A DNA stretch of 64,000 bases from Modestobacter sp. VKM Ac-2986 (GCF_026967795.1 NZ_JAPVBH010000006.1:124001-188000); one strand, 5' to 3'; shown: positions 25,560-35,834, counted from the stretch's first letter. Numbers and translations are program-made. Notes: a model not told the origin generated them from the letters alone.

Positions 25560-25886
25560 GTGACCTACGTCATCACCCAGGCCTGCGTCGACGTCCTCGA
25601 CAAGGCGTGCATCGACGAGTGTCCGGTGGACTGCATCTACGAGGGCGACCGGATGCTCTACATCCACCCCGACGAGTGCGTGGACTGCGGTGCCTGCGAG
25701 CCGGTCTGCCCGGTGGAGGCCATCTACTACGAGGACGACGTCCCGGACAAGTGGAAGGACTTCTACAACGCCAACGTGGAGTTCTTCTCCGACCTGGGCA
25801 GCCCCGGTGGCGCGGCCAAGACCGGCAAGATCGACAAGGACCACCCGCTGGTCGCCGCCCTCCCGCCGCAGGGCGAGGGGCACTGA
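25560..25886 (+). CDS. fdxA: 7Fe ferredoxin
   Basis: A 108-residue ferredoxin with one 3Fe-4S and one 4Fe-4S cluster. Cys9, Cys17, Cys21 and Cys25 fall in the first half, and DECVDCGACEPVCP places Cys40, 43, 46 and 50 in the second. The C-terminal extension KWKDFYNANVEFFSDLGSPG is typical of actinobacterial FdxA/FdxC. GTG at 25560 follows GGAGGAG. It precedes dapC directly, the arrangement seen in other actinobacteria, and could serve as electron donor for the sulfite reductase or cytochromes P450. Confidence 0.93.
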   Translation: MTYVITQACVDVLDKACIDECPVDCIYEGDRMLYIHPDECVDCGACEPVCPVEAIYYEDDVPDKWKDFYNANVEFFSDLGSPGGAAKTGKIDKDHPLVAALPPQGEGH

Positions 25887-26983
25887 GCGCGGTCCGGCTG
25901 CCGGACTTCCCCTGGGACTCGCTCGCCGCAGCCCGCGCCCGGGCCGCTGAGCACAGCGGCGGCGTGGTCGACCTCTCGATCGGCACGCCGGTCGACCCGA
26001 CCCCGCCGCTGCTGGGCGAGGCGCTGGCCGCGGCCGGTGACGCCCCCGGGTACCCGACCGCGCTCGGCACCGCCGACGTGCGCCGAGCCGCCGCCGGCTG
26101 GCTCTCCCGCCGTCTCGGGGTGCAGCTCGCCGACCCGTTCGGCGCCGACCCGTCGGTGATCCCGACCGTGGGCTCCAAGGAGCTGGTGGCCCTGCTGCCC
26201 ACGCTCCTGAGGCTCTCCGGCAGCGGCACCGTGCTGATCCCCGAGGTCGCCTACCCGACCTACGAGGTCGGCGCGGTCGTGGCGGGCCTGTCCGTGCTGC
26301 GCACCGACACCCCGCCGGAGACGCCGGGCGACGCCGTCCTGGTCTGGCTGAACTCCCCGGGCAACCCGCACGGCCGGGTGCTCACCGACGACCAGCTGCG
26401 CGCCTGGGTCACCTGGGGGCGCAGGCACGGCGTGCCCGTGGTCGCCGACGAGTGCTACGTCGAGCTGGGCTGGGAGGTCCAGCCGCGGTCGGTGCTGCAC
26501 CCGGCGATCGCCGGCGACGACCACACCGGGCTGCTCGCGGTGCACTCGCTGTCCAAGCAGTCGACGGCCGCCGGCTACCGCGCCGGGCTGCTGTCGGGCG
26601 ACCCGGCGCTGGTCCGCCGCGTCTGGGAGACCCGCCGTCACCTGGGCCTGCTGGTCCCGACCCCGGTGCAGGCGGCGATGGCCGCAGCACTCGCCGACGA
26701 CGAGCACGTCGCCGTCCAGCGGGAGCGCTACCGGGCCCGCCGCGACCGGCTGGCCGCCGCGGTGCGCGCCGCTGGCGCCCGGATCGACCACTCCGAGGCC
26801 GGGCTCTACCTCTGGGTGACCCGCGACGAGGACTGCTGGACGACGATCGACTGGCTGGCCGGGCTGGGCATCGTGGCCGCCCCGGGCAGCTTCTACGGCC
26901 CGGCCGGTGCGCAGCACGTGCGGATGGCGCTCACCGCCACCGACGAGCGCGTCGACGCCGCCGCCGCCCGCCTCGCGGGCTGA
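25883..26983 (+). CDS. dapC: Succinyldiaminopimelate aminotransferase
   Basis: A 366-residue PLP-dependent class I aminotransferase of lysine and peptidoglycan precursor synthesis. The PLP lysine is Lys225 in HSLSKQSTAAGYR, and NSPGNPHGR and VVADECYVELGW hold the ring-binding residues. The N-terminus SAVRLPDFPWDSL is typical of actinobacterial DapC. No ATG or GTG exists at the right place; CTG at 25883 overlaps the ferredoxin stop as CTGA and is taken as the start. dapD and dapE lie about 5 kb downstream. Confidence 0.9.
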   Translation: MSAVRLPDFPWDSLAAARARAAEHSGGVVDLSIGTPVDPTPPLLGEALAAAGDAPGYPTALGTADVRRAAAGWLSRRLGVQLADPFGADPSVIPTVGSKELVALLPTLLRLSGSGTVLIPEVAYPTYEVGAVVAGLSVLRTDTPPETPGDAVLVWLNSPGNPHGRVLTDDQLRAWVTWGRRHGVPVVADECYVELGWEVQPRSVLHPAIAGDDHTGLLAVHSLSKQSTAAGYRAGLLSGDPALVRRVWETRRHLGLLVPTPVQAAMAAALADDEHVAVQRERYRARRDRLAAAVRAAGARIDHSEAGLYLWVTRDEDCWTTIDWLAGLGIVAAPGSFYGPAGAQHVRMALTATDERVDAAAARLAG

Positions 26984-27013
26984 CGGCGGCGGTGCCGGTC
27001 GAGGTGCGGGCGG

Positions 27014-27679
27014 TCAGTCGGCGCTGATCTGGTGGCGGAACCGGTCGCGGCGGGTGTGCAGGTCCCACAGCACGCCGGCCAGGACGTCGGGGTCCTTCTC
27101 CGGGTCGCCGGCGACGATCTTCCCGCCGATGACCAGCTGGGACACCTGGATGCCCTCCTCGCCGAGCACCTCGTGCAGCAGCTGGGCGTAGGCGGCCTGC
27201 CCGGCGAAGGCGATCGACGTCCCGGTGACGCCCCGCCCGGGCTTGACGGCGGAGCCACCGTTGACGAAGAGGATCGTGCCCCGGTTCTCGCCCAGGAAGC
27301 GCATGCCCGGCAGCACCTGGTGGACGGCGGCGACCGGGCCGTAGATCGAGAACTCGACCGGGCCGACCAGGTCGGCCGGCGTGGTCTCCAGCACCGGGCG
27401 CATGAAGTCCTTCTGCGGCAGCGGGCTGTACTGCAGCACCTCGATCGGGCCGAGGGCAGCGGTCACCTGCTCCAGCGCCCGGGTCAGCGAGGCGGGGTCG
27501 CGGGCGTCGGCGGCGAAGCCCTGCGCGTGGACGCCGTCCCGGCGCAGGTCCTCGGCCAGGGCGTCGACCCGGGCCTGGGAGCGGGAGAGGAGGCCGACGG
27601 AGAAGCCCTCGGCGCCGAACCGGCGGGCCACGGCCGCCCCGAGTCCGGAGCCGGCACCGATGATCGCGATGGAGGTCAT
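27014..27679 (-). CDS. Atypical short-chain dehydrogenase (SDR) family protein
   Basis: A 221-residue Rossmann-fold protein with an intact cofactor loop GAGSGLG at residues 8-14. The catalytic Tyr-x3-Lys is missing: the corresponding stretch reads SIAFAGQAAYA (155-165). It is therefore either inactive as a classical dehydrogenase or uses another mechanism. It starts at ATG 27679, sharing four bases with the stop of the AraC gene upstream, so it is translated with that regulator. Confidence 0.78.
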   Translation of the reverse strand: MTSIAIIGAGSGLGAAVARRFGAEGFSVGLLSRSQARVDALAEDLRRDGVHAQGFAADARDPASLTRALEQVTAALGPIEVLQYSPLPQKDFMRPVLETTPADLVGPVEFSIYGPVAAVHQVLPGMRFLGENRGTILFVNGGSAVKPGRGVTGTSIAFAGQAAYAQLLHEVLGEEGIQVSQLVIGGKIVAGDPEKDPDVLAGVLWDLHTRRDRFRHQISAD

Positions 27680-28653
27680 GGCAGGTGCAAGCCACCGGTG
27701 GCCGCCGGCCTTCCCGCGGGACCGGGGACGCCGGCCCGGTGCGCGGCGGGGCTGACGCCGGTGGCCCGCTTGAACGCCGAGCTGAGCGCGAACGGGCTGG
27801 CGTAGCCCACCCGGCGGGCGATGGCGGTCAGCGTGAGCTGCGGGTCGCGGAGCAGGTCGGCGGCGACGGCTATCCGCCACCCGGTCAGGTAGCCCATCGG
27901 CGGCTCGCCCACGAGGTCGGTGAACCGGCGGGCCAGCGTGGCCCGGGCGACCCCGACCTCCGCGGCGAGCGAGGCCACCGTCCACGGGTCGGCCGGGCGG
28001 GTGTGCAGCAGGTCCAGGGCCGGCCCCACGACCGGGTCGCCTGCCGCCCGGTACCAGCCTGGGGCGCCGACGTCCGGCCGGGCGCCCCAGGTGCGCAGCG
28101 CGCAGACCAGGGTGACGTCCAGCAGGCGGTCGAGCACCGCGCCCTGCCCCGGGGTGTCCCGGGCCAGCTCCCCGGCGAGCAGCCCGGTGACCGCCCGGGT
28201 GCCCTCGTCGGCCGGGACGACGACCAGCTCCGGCAGCGCCCGCACCAGGCGCTCACCGACCGCGCCGGGCGCCGGGTAGGTGCCGGTCAGCAGCACGGTG
28301 TCGCCGTCGGGGTCGTTGCCCCAGGCGCGGGTGCCCAGCTCGCCCATCGGCGCGGTGCCGCGCTCGACGGGCGTGCACACCTGGCCGGGGCCGATCACCA
28401 CCTGTGGGGGCGTGCCGGGGTCGTCGGCCACCGTGTACGGCCGGGGCCCGCGCAGCAGGACGACGTCCCCGGCGCCCACCTGCGCGGCGAGGCCGTCGGC
28501 CGGCACGACCCAGGCGACACCGCGCAGCACCACGAGGACGGTCAGCGGGGCCCGGTCCGCGATCCGCATCGACCACGGTGCCCGGAGCACCGACCGCAGC
28601 AGGAAGGCGTCCCGGGCCCGCGGGGCGTCGAGCAGGGCGGCGACGGCGTCCAT
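27676..28653 (-). CDS. AraC family transcriptional regulator (cupin_6 type)
   Basis: A 325-residue regulator with an N-terminal cupin-like ligand domain (LVVLRGVAWVVPADG; VGAGDVVLLRGPRPY) and a C-terminal AraC double helix-turn-helix (WTVASLAAEVGVARATLARR; LTAIARRVGYASPFALSSAF). It is coupled to the atypical SDR gene and divergent from the NmrA-like gene, with an 81-base shared gap, so both are probable targets. A TACGGT hexamer lies 6 bases before its ATG. Confidence 0.88.
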   Translation of the reverse strand: MDAVAALLDAPRARDAFLLRSVLRAPWSMRIADRAPLTVLVVLRGVAWVVPADGLAAQVGAGDVVLLRGPRPYTVADDPGTPPQVVIGPGQVCTPVERGTAPMGELGTRAWGNDPDGDTVLLTGTYPAPGAVGERLVRALPELVVVPADEGTRAVTGLLAGELARDTPGQGAVLDRLLDVTLVCALRTWGARPDVGAPGWYRAAGDPVVGPALDLLHTRPADPWTVASLAAEVGVARATLARRFTDLVGEPPMGYLTGWRIAVAADLLRDPQLTLTAIARRVGYASPFALSSAFKRATGVSPAAHRAGVPGPAGRPAATGGLHLP

Positions 28654-28659
28654 GCCGGC

Positions 28660-28665
28660 ACCGTA
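28660..28665 (-). promoter_or_regulatory. Putative -10 of the leaderless AraC gene
   Basis: On the minus strand this reads TACGGT, 6 bases before the ATG at 28653. Confidence 0.4.
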
Positions 28666-28734
28666 GACGCCGGAGCATGCAGCCGAGCCGTTGGACCATG
28701 TCCCGTCTCACCGGGGGCGGCTGTACTGGTCCGC

Positions 28735-29568
28735 ATGAGCGAACAGACGATCCTCGTGACCGGCGGCACCGGGACGACCGGCGCCCGGGTGGCCCAGCGC
28801 CTGCGAGCGCGGGGCGTGACCGCACGGGTGGCCTCGCGGACCAGCCCGTGCCACCTCGACTGGGCCGACCCCGGCAGCTGGGACCCCGCCCTCGCCAGGG
28901 TCGACGCCGTGTGGCTGGCCTACGCCCCCGACCTGGCCGTGCCCGGCTCCGACGACGTCCTGGCCGCCGTCACCCGCCGCGCGGCCGCCGCCGGGGTGCG
29001 CCGGGTGGTGCTGCTGTCCGGCCGCGGCGAGCCGGCAGCGCAGGCCGCGGAGCTGGCGGTGCGGGCGGCCGCCGACGAGGCCGGCCTGGCCTGGACGGTG
29101 GTGCGCTGCTCCTGGTTCGTGCAGAACTTCACCGAGGGCCAGTTCGCCGGGCCGCTGCGGGACGGGGAGCTGGCCCTGCCGGTGGACGACGTGGTGGAGC
29201 CGTTCGTCGACGCCGACGACATCGCCGACGTCGCGGTGGCCGCGCTCCTGGACGACGGGCACGCCGGGCGCGTCCACGAGCTCACCGGCCCCCGGGCACT
29301 GACCTTCGCGGCGGCGGTCGCGGAGGTCGCCGCGGCCACCGGCCGGCCGATGCGCTTCCGGTCGGTGACCCTCGCGGAGCACACCGCGGAGCTGGCGGCG
29401 GCGGGTGTGCCCGAGGACGTGGTCGCACTGCTGACCCACCTGTTCCGCGAGGTGCTCGACGGCCGCAACGCGAGCCCGACCGACGGGGTGCAGCGCGCGC
29501 TGGGCCGGCCGGCCACCGACCTCACCGAGGCGGTGCGCCGCAGCGCAGCCGCCGGGTGCTGGACGTGA
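28735..29568 (+). CDS. NmrA-like NAD(P)-binding oxidoreductase
   Basis: A 277-residue atypical SDR of the NmrA/NAD(P)H-binding group. ILVTGGTGTTGARVAQRL is the dinucleotide-binding loop, and RCSWFVQNFTEG plus the later VDADDIADVAVAAL are common in this group. Such proteins act as NADPH-dependent reductases or redox sensors; the substrate is unknown. ATG at 28735 lies 81 bases from the divergent AraC regulator. It overlaps the anthrone-oxygenase-like gene at its 3' end. Confidence 0.85.
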   Translation: MSEQTILVTGGTGTTGARVAQRLRARGVTARVASRTSPCHLDWADPGSWDPALARVDAVWLAYAPDLAVPGSDDVLAAVTRRAAAAGVRRVVLLSGRGEPAAQAAELAVRAAADEAGLAWTVVRCSWFVQNFTEGQFAGPLRDGELALPVDDVVEPFVDADDIADVAVAALLDDGHAGRVHELTGPRALTFAAAVAEVAAATGRPMRFRSVTLAEHTAELAAAGVPEDVVALLTHLFREVLDGRNASPTDGVQRALGRPATDLTEAVRRSAAAGCWT

Positions 29569-30020
29569 CCCCGGCGCTGGCCGCCGCCGCGCTGGGGTCC
29601 GGCCTGGTCGCCGGGTGCTTCGCCGTCTTCACCCTGGTGGTGATGCCGGCGCTGGTCACGCTGCCGGCACCGGTGGGCCTGGCCGCGATGCAGTCGGTCA
29701 ACCGCACCGCCGTCCGCCCGGTGTTCATGACGCTGCTGTTCGGCACCGCACTGCTGTGTCTGGTGCTGGCCGCGCTCGAGCTCGCCGGCGACCGCCGGCT
29801 GCTGGTGCCGGCCGCTGCGGCGCTCTACCTGGCAGGGGTCGTGGGGGTGACGGTGCTGGCCAACGTCCCGCTCAACGACGCGCTCGCGGCGCTGGACGCC
29901 GGCGACGCGGGTGCGGGGCGGACGTGGGCGGACGCCGCTGGTGTCTGGACCCGGTGGAACACCGTGCGCTCGCTGGCCGCGCTGCTCAGCGCGACCCTCC
30001 TGATGAACGCGGCGGGGTAG
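29565..30020 (+). CDS. DUF1772 (anthrone oxygenase family) membrane protein
   Basis: A 151-residue membrane protein of the DUF1772 family with four predicted helices (roughly 3-25, 45-65, 72-95 and 130-148) and the conserved VPLNDAL and WTRWNTVRSL stretches. The family name comes from fungal anthrone oxidation, but bacterial members are uncharacterised. GTG at 29565 overlaps the stop of the oxidoreductase gene as GTGA; a GTG three codons earlier is an alternative. The two genes form an operon facing the AraC regulator. Confidence 0.8.
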   Translation: MTPALAAAALGSGLVAGCFAVFTLVVMPALVTLPAPVGLAAMQSVNRTAVRPVFMTLLFGTALLCLVLAALELAGDRRLLVPAAAALYLAGVVGVTVLANVPLNDALAALDAGDAGAGRTWADAAGVWTRWNTVRSLAALLSATLLMNAAG

Positions 30021-30046
30021 CCCCGAGGACAGGAGCACCCCGCCGC
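30009..30046. terminator. Bidirectional terminator between DUF1772 and aldo/keto reductase genes
   Basis: GCGGCGGGGT (30009-30018) and ACCCCGCCGC (30037-30046) are perfect inverted arms with an 18-base loop. The first arm overlaps the DUF1772 stop codon, and the second ends 5 bases before the convergent gene's stop. Confidence 0.6.
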
Positions 30047-30051
30047 GGGGG

Positions 30052-31044
30052 TCAGCGGTGCAGCGAGGTCATGCCCGTGGGGGCGTAGCGCTCGCCCGCG
30101 GCGACCCCGACCGGCGCAGCCGCCTCGATGGAGGCCAGCTCCGCAGGCGTCAGGGTGACGTCGACGGCGGCCACGTTCTCCTCGAGGTTCGCGATGCGCC
30201 GGGTGCCCGGGATCGGCACGACGTCCTCGCCCTGGGCCAGCACCCAGGCCAGCGCGAGCTGGCTGGGGGTGACGCCCTTGTCCTCCGCGATCGCCACGAC
30301 CCGGTCGAGCACCTCGAGGTTCTTCGCGAAGTTCTCGCCCTGGAAGCGGGGGGAGGTGCGGCGGAAGTCGCCGTCCTCGAAGTCGTCGACCGAGCGGTAC
30401 TTGCCCGACAGGAAGCCGCGGCCCAGCGGGGAGTAGGGCACGAAGCCGATGCCGAGCTCGCGGACGGTGGCCAGCACGCCGTTGTCCTCCACGTCCCGGG
30501 TGAACAGCGACCACTCCGTCTGCACGGCGGTCAGCGGGTGCGTGGCGTGCGCGCGGCGGATGGTGTCCGGGGCGGCCTCGCTGATGCCGATGTAGCGCAC
30601 CTTGCCCGCAGCGACCAGCTCGCCGAGGGCACCGAAGGTCTCCTCGACGGGGGTGTCGGGGTCGACGCGGTGCTGGTAGTAGAGGTCGATGACGTCGATG
30701 CCCAGCCGCTGGAGCGAGCCGTCGACGGACTTGCGCACGTACTCCGGCCGGCCGTTGTTCCCGCCGGTGCGCACGCCCTCGTCGTCCAGCTCGTTGCCGA
30801 ACTTGGTGGCCAGCACGACCTCGTCGCGGCGCTCGGCCAGCACGCCGGCCAGCAGCCGCTCGTTGGTCAGGGGGCCGTAGACGTCGGCGGTGTCGAGGAA
30901 GGTGACGCCCAGGTCGAGGGCGCGGTGCAGGGTGGCGGTCGACTCGGCGTCGTCGAAGGCGCCGTACCAGGCGCTCATGCCCATGCAGCCCAGCCCGACG
31001 GCGGAGACGGTGAGGCCCTGTGTTCCGAGTGCGCGGGTGTCCAT
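30052..31044 (-). CDS. Aldo/keto reductase
   Basis: A 330-residue NADPH-dependent carbonyl reductase with a TIM-barrel fold. The catalytic set is visible: Asp and Tyr in [10 protein letters not shown], Lys in [10 protein letters not shown], and His in [28 protein letters not shown] and the C-terminal [14 protein letters not shown] loop bind the cofactor. The overall pattern is the AKR13-like group. The physiological substrate is unknown. It starts at ATG 31044 after GAGG. Confidence 0.9.
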   Translation of the reverse strand: MDTRALGTQGLTVSAVGLGCMGMSAWYGAFDDAESTATLHRALDLGVTFLDTADVYGPLTNERLLAGVLAERRDEVVLATKFGNELDDEGVRTGGNNGRPEYVRKSVDGSLQRLGIDVIDLYYQHRVDPDTPVEETFGALGELVAAGKVRYIGISEAAPDTIRRAHATHPLTAVQTEWSLFTRDVEDNGVLATVRELGIGFVPYSPLGRGFLSGKYRSVDDFEDGDFRRTSPRFQGENFAKNLEVLDRVVAIAEDKGVTPSQLALAWVLAQGEDVVPIPGTRRIANLEENVAAVDVTLTPAELASIEAAAPVGVAAGERYAPTGMTSLHR

Positions 31045-31074
31045 GACCTCATCCTGCCGGTCGGCGGACCCCGG

Positions 31075-31932
31075 TCAGAGAGGGAGCTGCACGGTGAGGA
31101 CGCCCGGGTCGCCGGCGCCCTCGGCCCAGCCGGTCTCCGCCGTCCACTCCCACCCGGCGTACCGGATCGACGCCAGCTGCAGCCGGGCGGCGTGCGCCAC
31201 CGCCCAGCTCGCGGCCGGCCAGCCCTCACCGGGGACGGTGATGCTGCCGCCGAGGTGGGGCTCGGCGGGGCCCGCCTCGCGGCGCAGCGCCTCGGCGACC
31301 GCGGCCGTGCGCGGGTCGATCGAGCCCGCGACGTCGTCCGGGCGGTAGGTGCAGGTGAACTGGCCCGGCTGGTCGGACAGCAGCGCGCCGGCCAGCGCCG
31401 TCGCCATGGGCTCCCACTGCTGGTAGGCCTCCGGGAAGCCGCTGCGCTGCACCGCCTGGGCGACCTCGGTGAGCCGCCCGGTCTCCCAGCCGCGCACCTC
31501 GACCAGCCCGTCGAGGAACTTGCCCGTGGCGTACACCGGGTCCTGCACCTGGGCCTCCGAGCCCCAGCCCTGCGAGGGCCGCTGCTGGAACAGGCCCAGG
31601 GAGTCGCGGTCGCCGAAGTCGAGGTTGCGGATCCGGGACTCCTGCTGTGCGGTGGCCAGCGCGATCACCGTGGCCCGCACCGGCAGGCCGCGGGAGCGGG
31701 CGACGGCGGCGATGGTCGCGGCGTTGGCGGCCACCTCGGCGGACACCCGGAGGTCCGAGCCGGCGATCGAGCAGTCGGTGGCCACGGCCGACGATCCTCC
31801 TCCGCCGACGGAGACGACGACCAGGGCGACGAGCACCGCCAGCAGGACCAGCAGCGCCCGCAGCGCGAGGGGGCGCCGACGGGACGGCCGGCGGGCCGGT
31901 GGCCGTCGCCTCACCGCCGTGCTCCCCGCCAC
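31075..31932 (-). CDS. Secreted or membrane-anchored lytic-transglycosylase-like protein
   Basis: A 285-residue protein with a very basic N-terminus (Arg-rich, residues 8-22), a single hydrophobic anchor (LRALLVLLAVLVALVVVSV) and an extracellular domain. The domain has a lysozyme-like pattern, ALATAQQESRIRNLDFGDRD then SLGLFQQRPSQGWGS, where Glu in QQES is in the position of a catalytic acid. A role in cell-wall remodelling is inferred. GTG at 31932 is used; a GTG six codons later would serve equally. A second short domain of unknown type ends the protein. Confidence 0.7.
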   Translation of the reverse strand: MAGSTAVRRRPPARRPSRRRPLALRALLVLLAVLVALVVVSVGGGGSSAVATDCSIAGSDLRVSAEVAANAATIAAVARSRGLPVRATVIALATAQQESRIRNLDFGDRDSLGLFQQRPSQGWGSEAQVQDPVYATGKFLDGLVEVRGWETGRLTEVAQAVQRSGFPEAYQQWEPMATALAGALLSDQPGQFTCTYRPDDVAGSIDPRTAAVAEALRREAGPAEPHLGGSITVPGEGWPAASWAVAHAARLQLASIRYAGWEWTAETGWAEGAGDPGVLTVQLPL

Positions 31933-31987
31933 CCGCCGATCGTAGGGCGGCCGGCTGTGCAGACCGGGGAGCGACGGACCCGTGCCG

Positions 31988-32983
31988 TCAGTTCGCGTGC
32001 AGTGCGGCGTTCAGGCTGCCCCAGTCGCCGTTGCGGGCCACGGCCTCCAGCGCCCCGGAGACCGAGTTGCGCCGGAACAGCAGCCCGTCCCGCCCGGAGA
32101 GCTCGGCGGCCTTCACCGTCGTCCCGTCGGGCAGCGTGACCTTGGACCCGGCGGTGACGTAACAGCCGGCCTCCACGACGCAGCCGTCGCCGAGGGAGAT
32201 GCCGATGCCGGAGTTGGCGCCCAGCAGGGTGCCCTCACCGATGGCGATGACCTGCTTCCCACCACCGGACAGGGTGCCCATGATCGAGGCGCCGCCACCG
32301 ACGTCGGAGCCGGCGCCGACGACCACGCCCGCGCTGATCCGGCCCTCGACCATGGAGGCGCCCAGCGTGCCGGCGTTGAAGTTGACGAAGCCCTCGTGCA
32401 TGACGGTGGTGCCCTCGGCCAGGTGCGCGCCCAGCCGCACCCGGTCGGCGTCGGCGACCCGCACGCCGGAGGGGAGCACGTAGTCGACCATCCGCGGGAA
32501 CTTGTCCACGCCGAAGACGGTCACGTGGCCGTGCGCGGCATGCAGCAGCGCCCGGCGGGCCGGGGTCAGGTCGGTGGCCAGCACCGGGCCGGCGGAGGTC
32601 CAGGCCACGTTGGCCAGCAGCCCGAAGACGCCGTCCAGGTTCGCGCCGTGCGGACGGACGAGCCGGGAGGACAGCAGGTGGAGCCGCAGGTAGGCGTCGT
32701 AGGTGTCGACCGGGGCAGCGGCGAGGTCGGCGATCGTGGTCGACACCGCGACCACCTGCACGCCGCGGGCGTCGTCGGTGCGCACCAGGCCGGCGTACTC
32801 GCCCCCGAGCAGGCCGGTCAGCTCCTCGGCGCCGATCTGCTGGGTGCCGGTCTCGCCCTGGTCGGCGCTGCTGAGCGCGGGGGCGGGGAACCAGGTGTCC
32901 AGCACGGTGCCGTCGGTGGTCACGGTGGCCAGGCCCACACCGTTGGCGCCGGTGGTCTGCTCGTTGCTCGTCACGCCCGTCAC
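31988..32983 (-). CDS. dapD: Tetrahydrodipicolinate N-succinyltransferase
   Basis: A 331-residue acyltransferase of the succinylase branch of lysine synthesis, acting before DapC and DapE. The left-handed beta-helix hexapeptide pattern is clear in the C-terminal half ([37 protein letters not shown]), with the catalytic Glu in [17 protein letters not shown]. This is the actinobacterial DapD type. GTG at 32983 overlaps the Nudix stop as GTGA; an in-frame GTG at 32974 is an alternative start. Confidence 0.9.
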   Translation of the reverse strand: MTGVTSNEQTTGANGVGLATVTTDGTVLDTWFPAPALSSADQGETGTQQIGAEELTGLLGGEYAGLVRTDDARGVQVVAVSTTIADLAAAPVDTYDAYLRLHLLSSRLVRPHGANLDGVFGLLANVAWTSAGPVLATDLTPARRALLHAAHGHVTVFGVDKFPRMVDYVLPSGVRVADADRVRLGAHLAEGTTVMHEGFVNFNAGTLGASMVEGRISAGVVVGAGSDVGGGASIMGTLSGGGKQVIAIGEGTLLGANSGIGISLGDGCVVEAGCYVTAGSKVTLPDGTTVKAAELSGRDGLLFRRNSVSGALEAVARNGDWGSLNAALHAN

Positions 32984-33456
32984 GCTACCGAGGCGGCTGC
33001 CAGCAGCACGGCCGGCAGCGGGTCCCCGGCGGCGAGGAAGGCCAGCACCTGGGCCTCCTGCGGCTGCACCGGGTCGGGCAGCGCGGTGAGCGGGAACCAC
33101 GCCAGGCCGGCGTTCTTGCCCGGCTCGGCCACCCGCGGCTCACCGGACCACCGGCGGACGGCGAAGAAGAAGTCGACCCGCTGCTCGACCTGCCCGGCTC
33201 CCGGCGTGACCCGGTGGACGGCGGTCAGCGGCTGCAGGTCGGCCGGGTCGAGCTCGATCCCGGCCTCCTCCCGCACCTCCCGGACGGCGGCGGCGAACGC
33301 GGTCTCCTCGGCCTCGACGTGCCCGGCCAGGCTCGCCCAGTGCCCGTCCATGTAGCCGGTGCCCTGCCGCAGGTGCAGCAGCACCTCGGTGCCACCGCCC
33401 GCGCCGTCCCGGAGGAGGAAGACGTAGGACGAGGGGATCAGCAGGCTCCGGGGCAC
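32980..33456 (-). CDS. Nudix hydrolase
   Basis: A 158-residue Nudix protein. The box [20 protein letters not shown] fits GX5EX7REUXEEXGU except that the first position reads AGHVEAEE. It starts at GTG 33456, with TACGGT 6 bases upstream suggesting a leaderless transcript. It is cotranscribed with dapD by a four-base overlap and divergent from dapE. The substrate is not predictable. Confidence 0.85.
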   Translation of the reverse strand: MPRSLLIPSSYVFLLRDGAGGGTEVLLHLRQGTGYMDGHWASLAGHVEAEETAFAAAVREVREEAGIELDPADLQPLTAVHRVTPGAGQVEQRVDFFFAVRRWSGEPRVAEPGKNAGLAWFPLTALPDPVQPQEAQVLAFLAAGDPLPAVLLAAASVA

Positions 33457-33462
33457 CGCGAC

Positions 33463-33468
33463 ACCGTA
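33463..33468 (-). promoter_or_regulatory. Putative -10 of the leaderless Nudix-dapD operon
   Basis: On the minus strand this reads TACGGT, 6 bases before the GTG at 33456, inside the 71-base gap shared with dapE. Confidence 0.4.
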
Positions 33469-33513
33469 GGCGGGCCGCGACCGTCCGGAGCGCTGTGGGT
33501 GGACGCGGGCACA

Positions 33514-33519
33514 TAGGGT
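33514..33519 (+). promoter_or_regulatory. Putative -10 of leaderless dapE
   Basis: TAGGGT lies 8 bases before the GTG at 33528, with no ribosome-binding site. Confidence 0.45.
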
Positions 33520-33527
33520 CGTGAGCC

Positions 33528-34660
33528 GTGAGCCCCGACCAGCCGTTGCCCCCGCTCGACCTGACCGCCGACGTCCTGACCCTGACCCGCGCCCTGGTCG
33601 ACGCCCCGTCGGTGTCGGGTACCGAGGGGCCGCTGGCCGACGCGGTCGAGACGGCGCTGCGCGGGCTCGGCGGTCTGGAGGTCCTCCGGGTCGGCGACAC
33701 GGTGCTGGCCCGCACGAACTCCGACCGCGACTCCCGGATCGTGCTGGCCGGCCACCTGGACACCGTGCCGATCGCGGACAACGTGCCGAGCCGGCTGGAG
33801 ACCGTCGACGGCGAGGAGCGGCTGTACGGCTGCGGCACCTCCGACATGAAGGCCGGCGACGCGGTGATGCTGCGGCTGGCCGGCCGCTTCGGCGTCCCCG
33901 GTGCCGAGCCGGCACGTGACCTCACCTTCGTCTTCTACGACAACGAGGAGGTCGAGGCGGTCCGCAACGGCCTCGGCCGGGTGGCGCGGGAGCACCGCGG
34001 CTGGCTCTACGGCGACCTCGCGATCCTCATGGAGCCCACCGACGGCGCGATCGAGGGCGGCTGCCAGGGCACGCTGCGCGTCGTCCTCACCGTGACCGGC
34101 ACGCGCGCGCACAGCGCCCGCTCATGGCTGGGCGTCAACGCGGTGCACGGCGCGGCCGGGCTGCTGGCGACGCTGGCGGCCTACGAGGCGCGCGAGGTGG
34201 AGATCGACGGGCTGCACTACCGCGAGGGCCTCAACGCCGTGCGCATCGAGGGCGGGGTCGCCGGCAACGTCGTCCCCGACGAGTGCCGGGTGACCGTGAA
34301 CTTCCGCTTCGCCCCCGACCGGGACGAGGACGACGCCGTGGCCCACGTGCGCGAGGTGTTCGCCGACGCGCTGGCCGCCGGGGTGGGGTTCGAGGTCACC
34401 GACCTCTCCGGCGGCGCGCTGCCCGGGCTGTCCGAGCCCGCCGCCGCGGCGTTCCTCGCCGCGGTCGGCCAGCCGGCGCGGGCCAAGCTGGGCTGGACCG
34501 ACGTCGCCCGGTTCGCCGCCTTCGGCATCCCGGCGCTCAACTTCGGCCCCGGTGACCCGAACCTGGCCCACCAGGTCGGCGAGTACACCCGCGTCGACCG
34601 CCTGCAACCGGCCGAGGACGCGCTGGTGGCCTACCTGACCGACGACACGGGGAGCGACGC

Positions 34661-34664
<4 letters not shown>
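33528..34664 (+). CDS. dapE: Succinyl-diaminopimelate desuccinylase
   Basis: A 378-residue M20-family zinc hydrolase that releases LL-diaminopimelate from its succinyl form. Zinc ligands and catalytic residues follow the family: His76 and Asp78 in AGHLDTVP, Asp106 in GTSDMKAGD, Glu140-Glu141 in YDNEEVEA, and a late HQVGEY histidine. It is divergent from the Nudix-dapD unit and overlaps the LOG-type gene by four bases. With dapC and dapD it completes the succinylase steps inside this window. Confidence 0.93.
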
Positions 34665-35488
<824 letters not shown>

Positions 35489-35489
35489 C

Positions 35490-35834
35490 GTGGCCGGGCT
35501 GCTCTTCGTCCTCGGCCTGCTCGTCGTCGGCGGGCTGCTGTTCCTGGGCGCCTCGCTGCTGCTCGGGCGCGGGGAGAGCCAGCCACCGCCGGTCCCGGGA
35601 CGCTCGCCGGTCGAGCTGCCCGACGACCGGCCGGTGGTCGCCGACGACGTGCGGGCGCTGCGGATCTCGGTGGCGTTCCGCGGCTACCGGATGACCGAGG
35701 TCGACTGGCTGCTGGACCAGTTCGCGCAGGTGCTCGACGAGCGGGACGCCCGCATCGCCGAGCTGGAGGCCGAGCACCGACGGGCGCAGACCGTGCCCCC
35801 GGACCACGAGGACGAGGAGCGCGACCGTGCCTGA
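35490..35834 (+). CDS. DivIVA-domain membrane protein
   Basis: A 114-residue protein with one N-terminal membrane helix (GLLFVLGLLVVGGLLFLGAS), a Pro-rich linker and a short DivIVA-type segment (LRISVAFRGYRMTEVDWLLD then a coiled coil QVLDERDARIAELEAEHRR). The DivIVA motif FRGYR is at about residue 68. Such proteins are thought to sit at the cell envelope or division site. GTG at 35490 follows the LOG stop by one base, and its end overlaps the next gene by 8 bases. Confidence 0.85.
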   Translation: MAGLLFVLGLLVVGGLLFLGASLLLGRGESQPPPVPGRSPVELPDDRPVVADDVRALRISVAFRGYRMTEVDWLLDQFAQVLDERDARIAELEAEHRRAQTVPPDHEDEERDRA

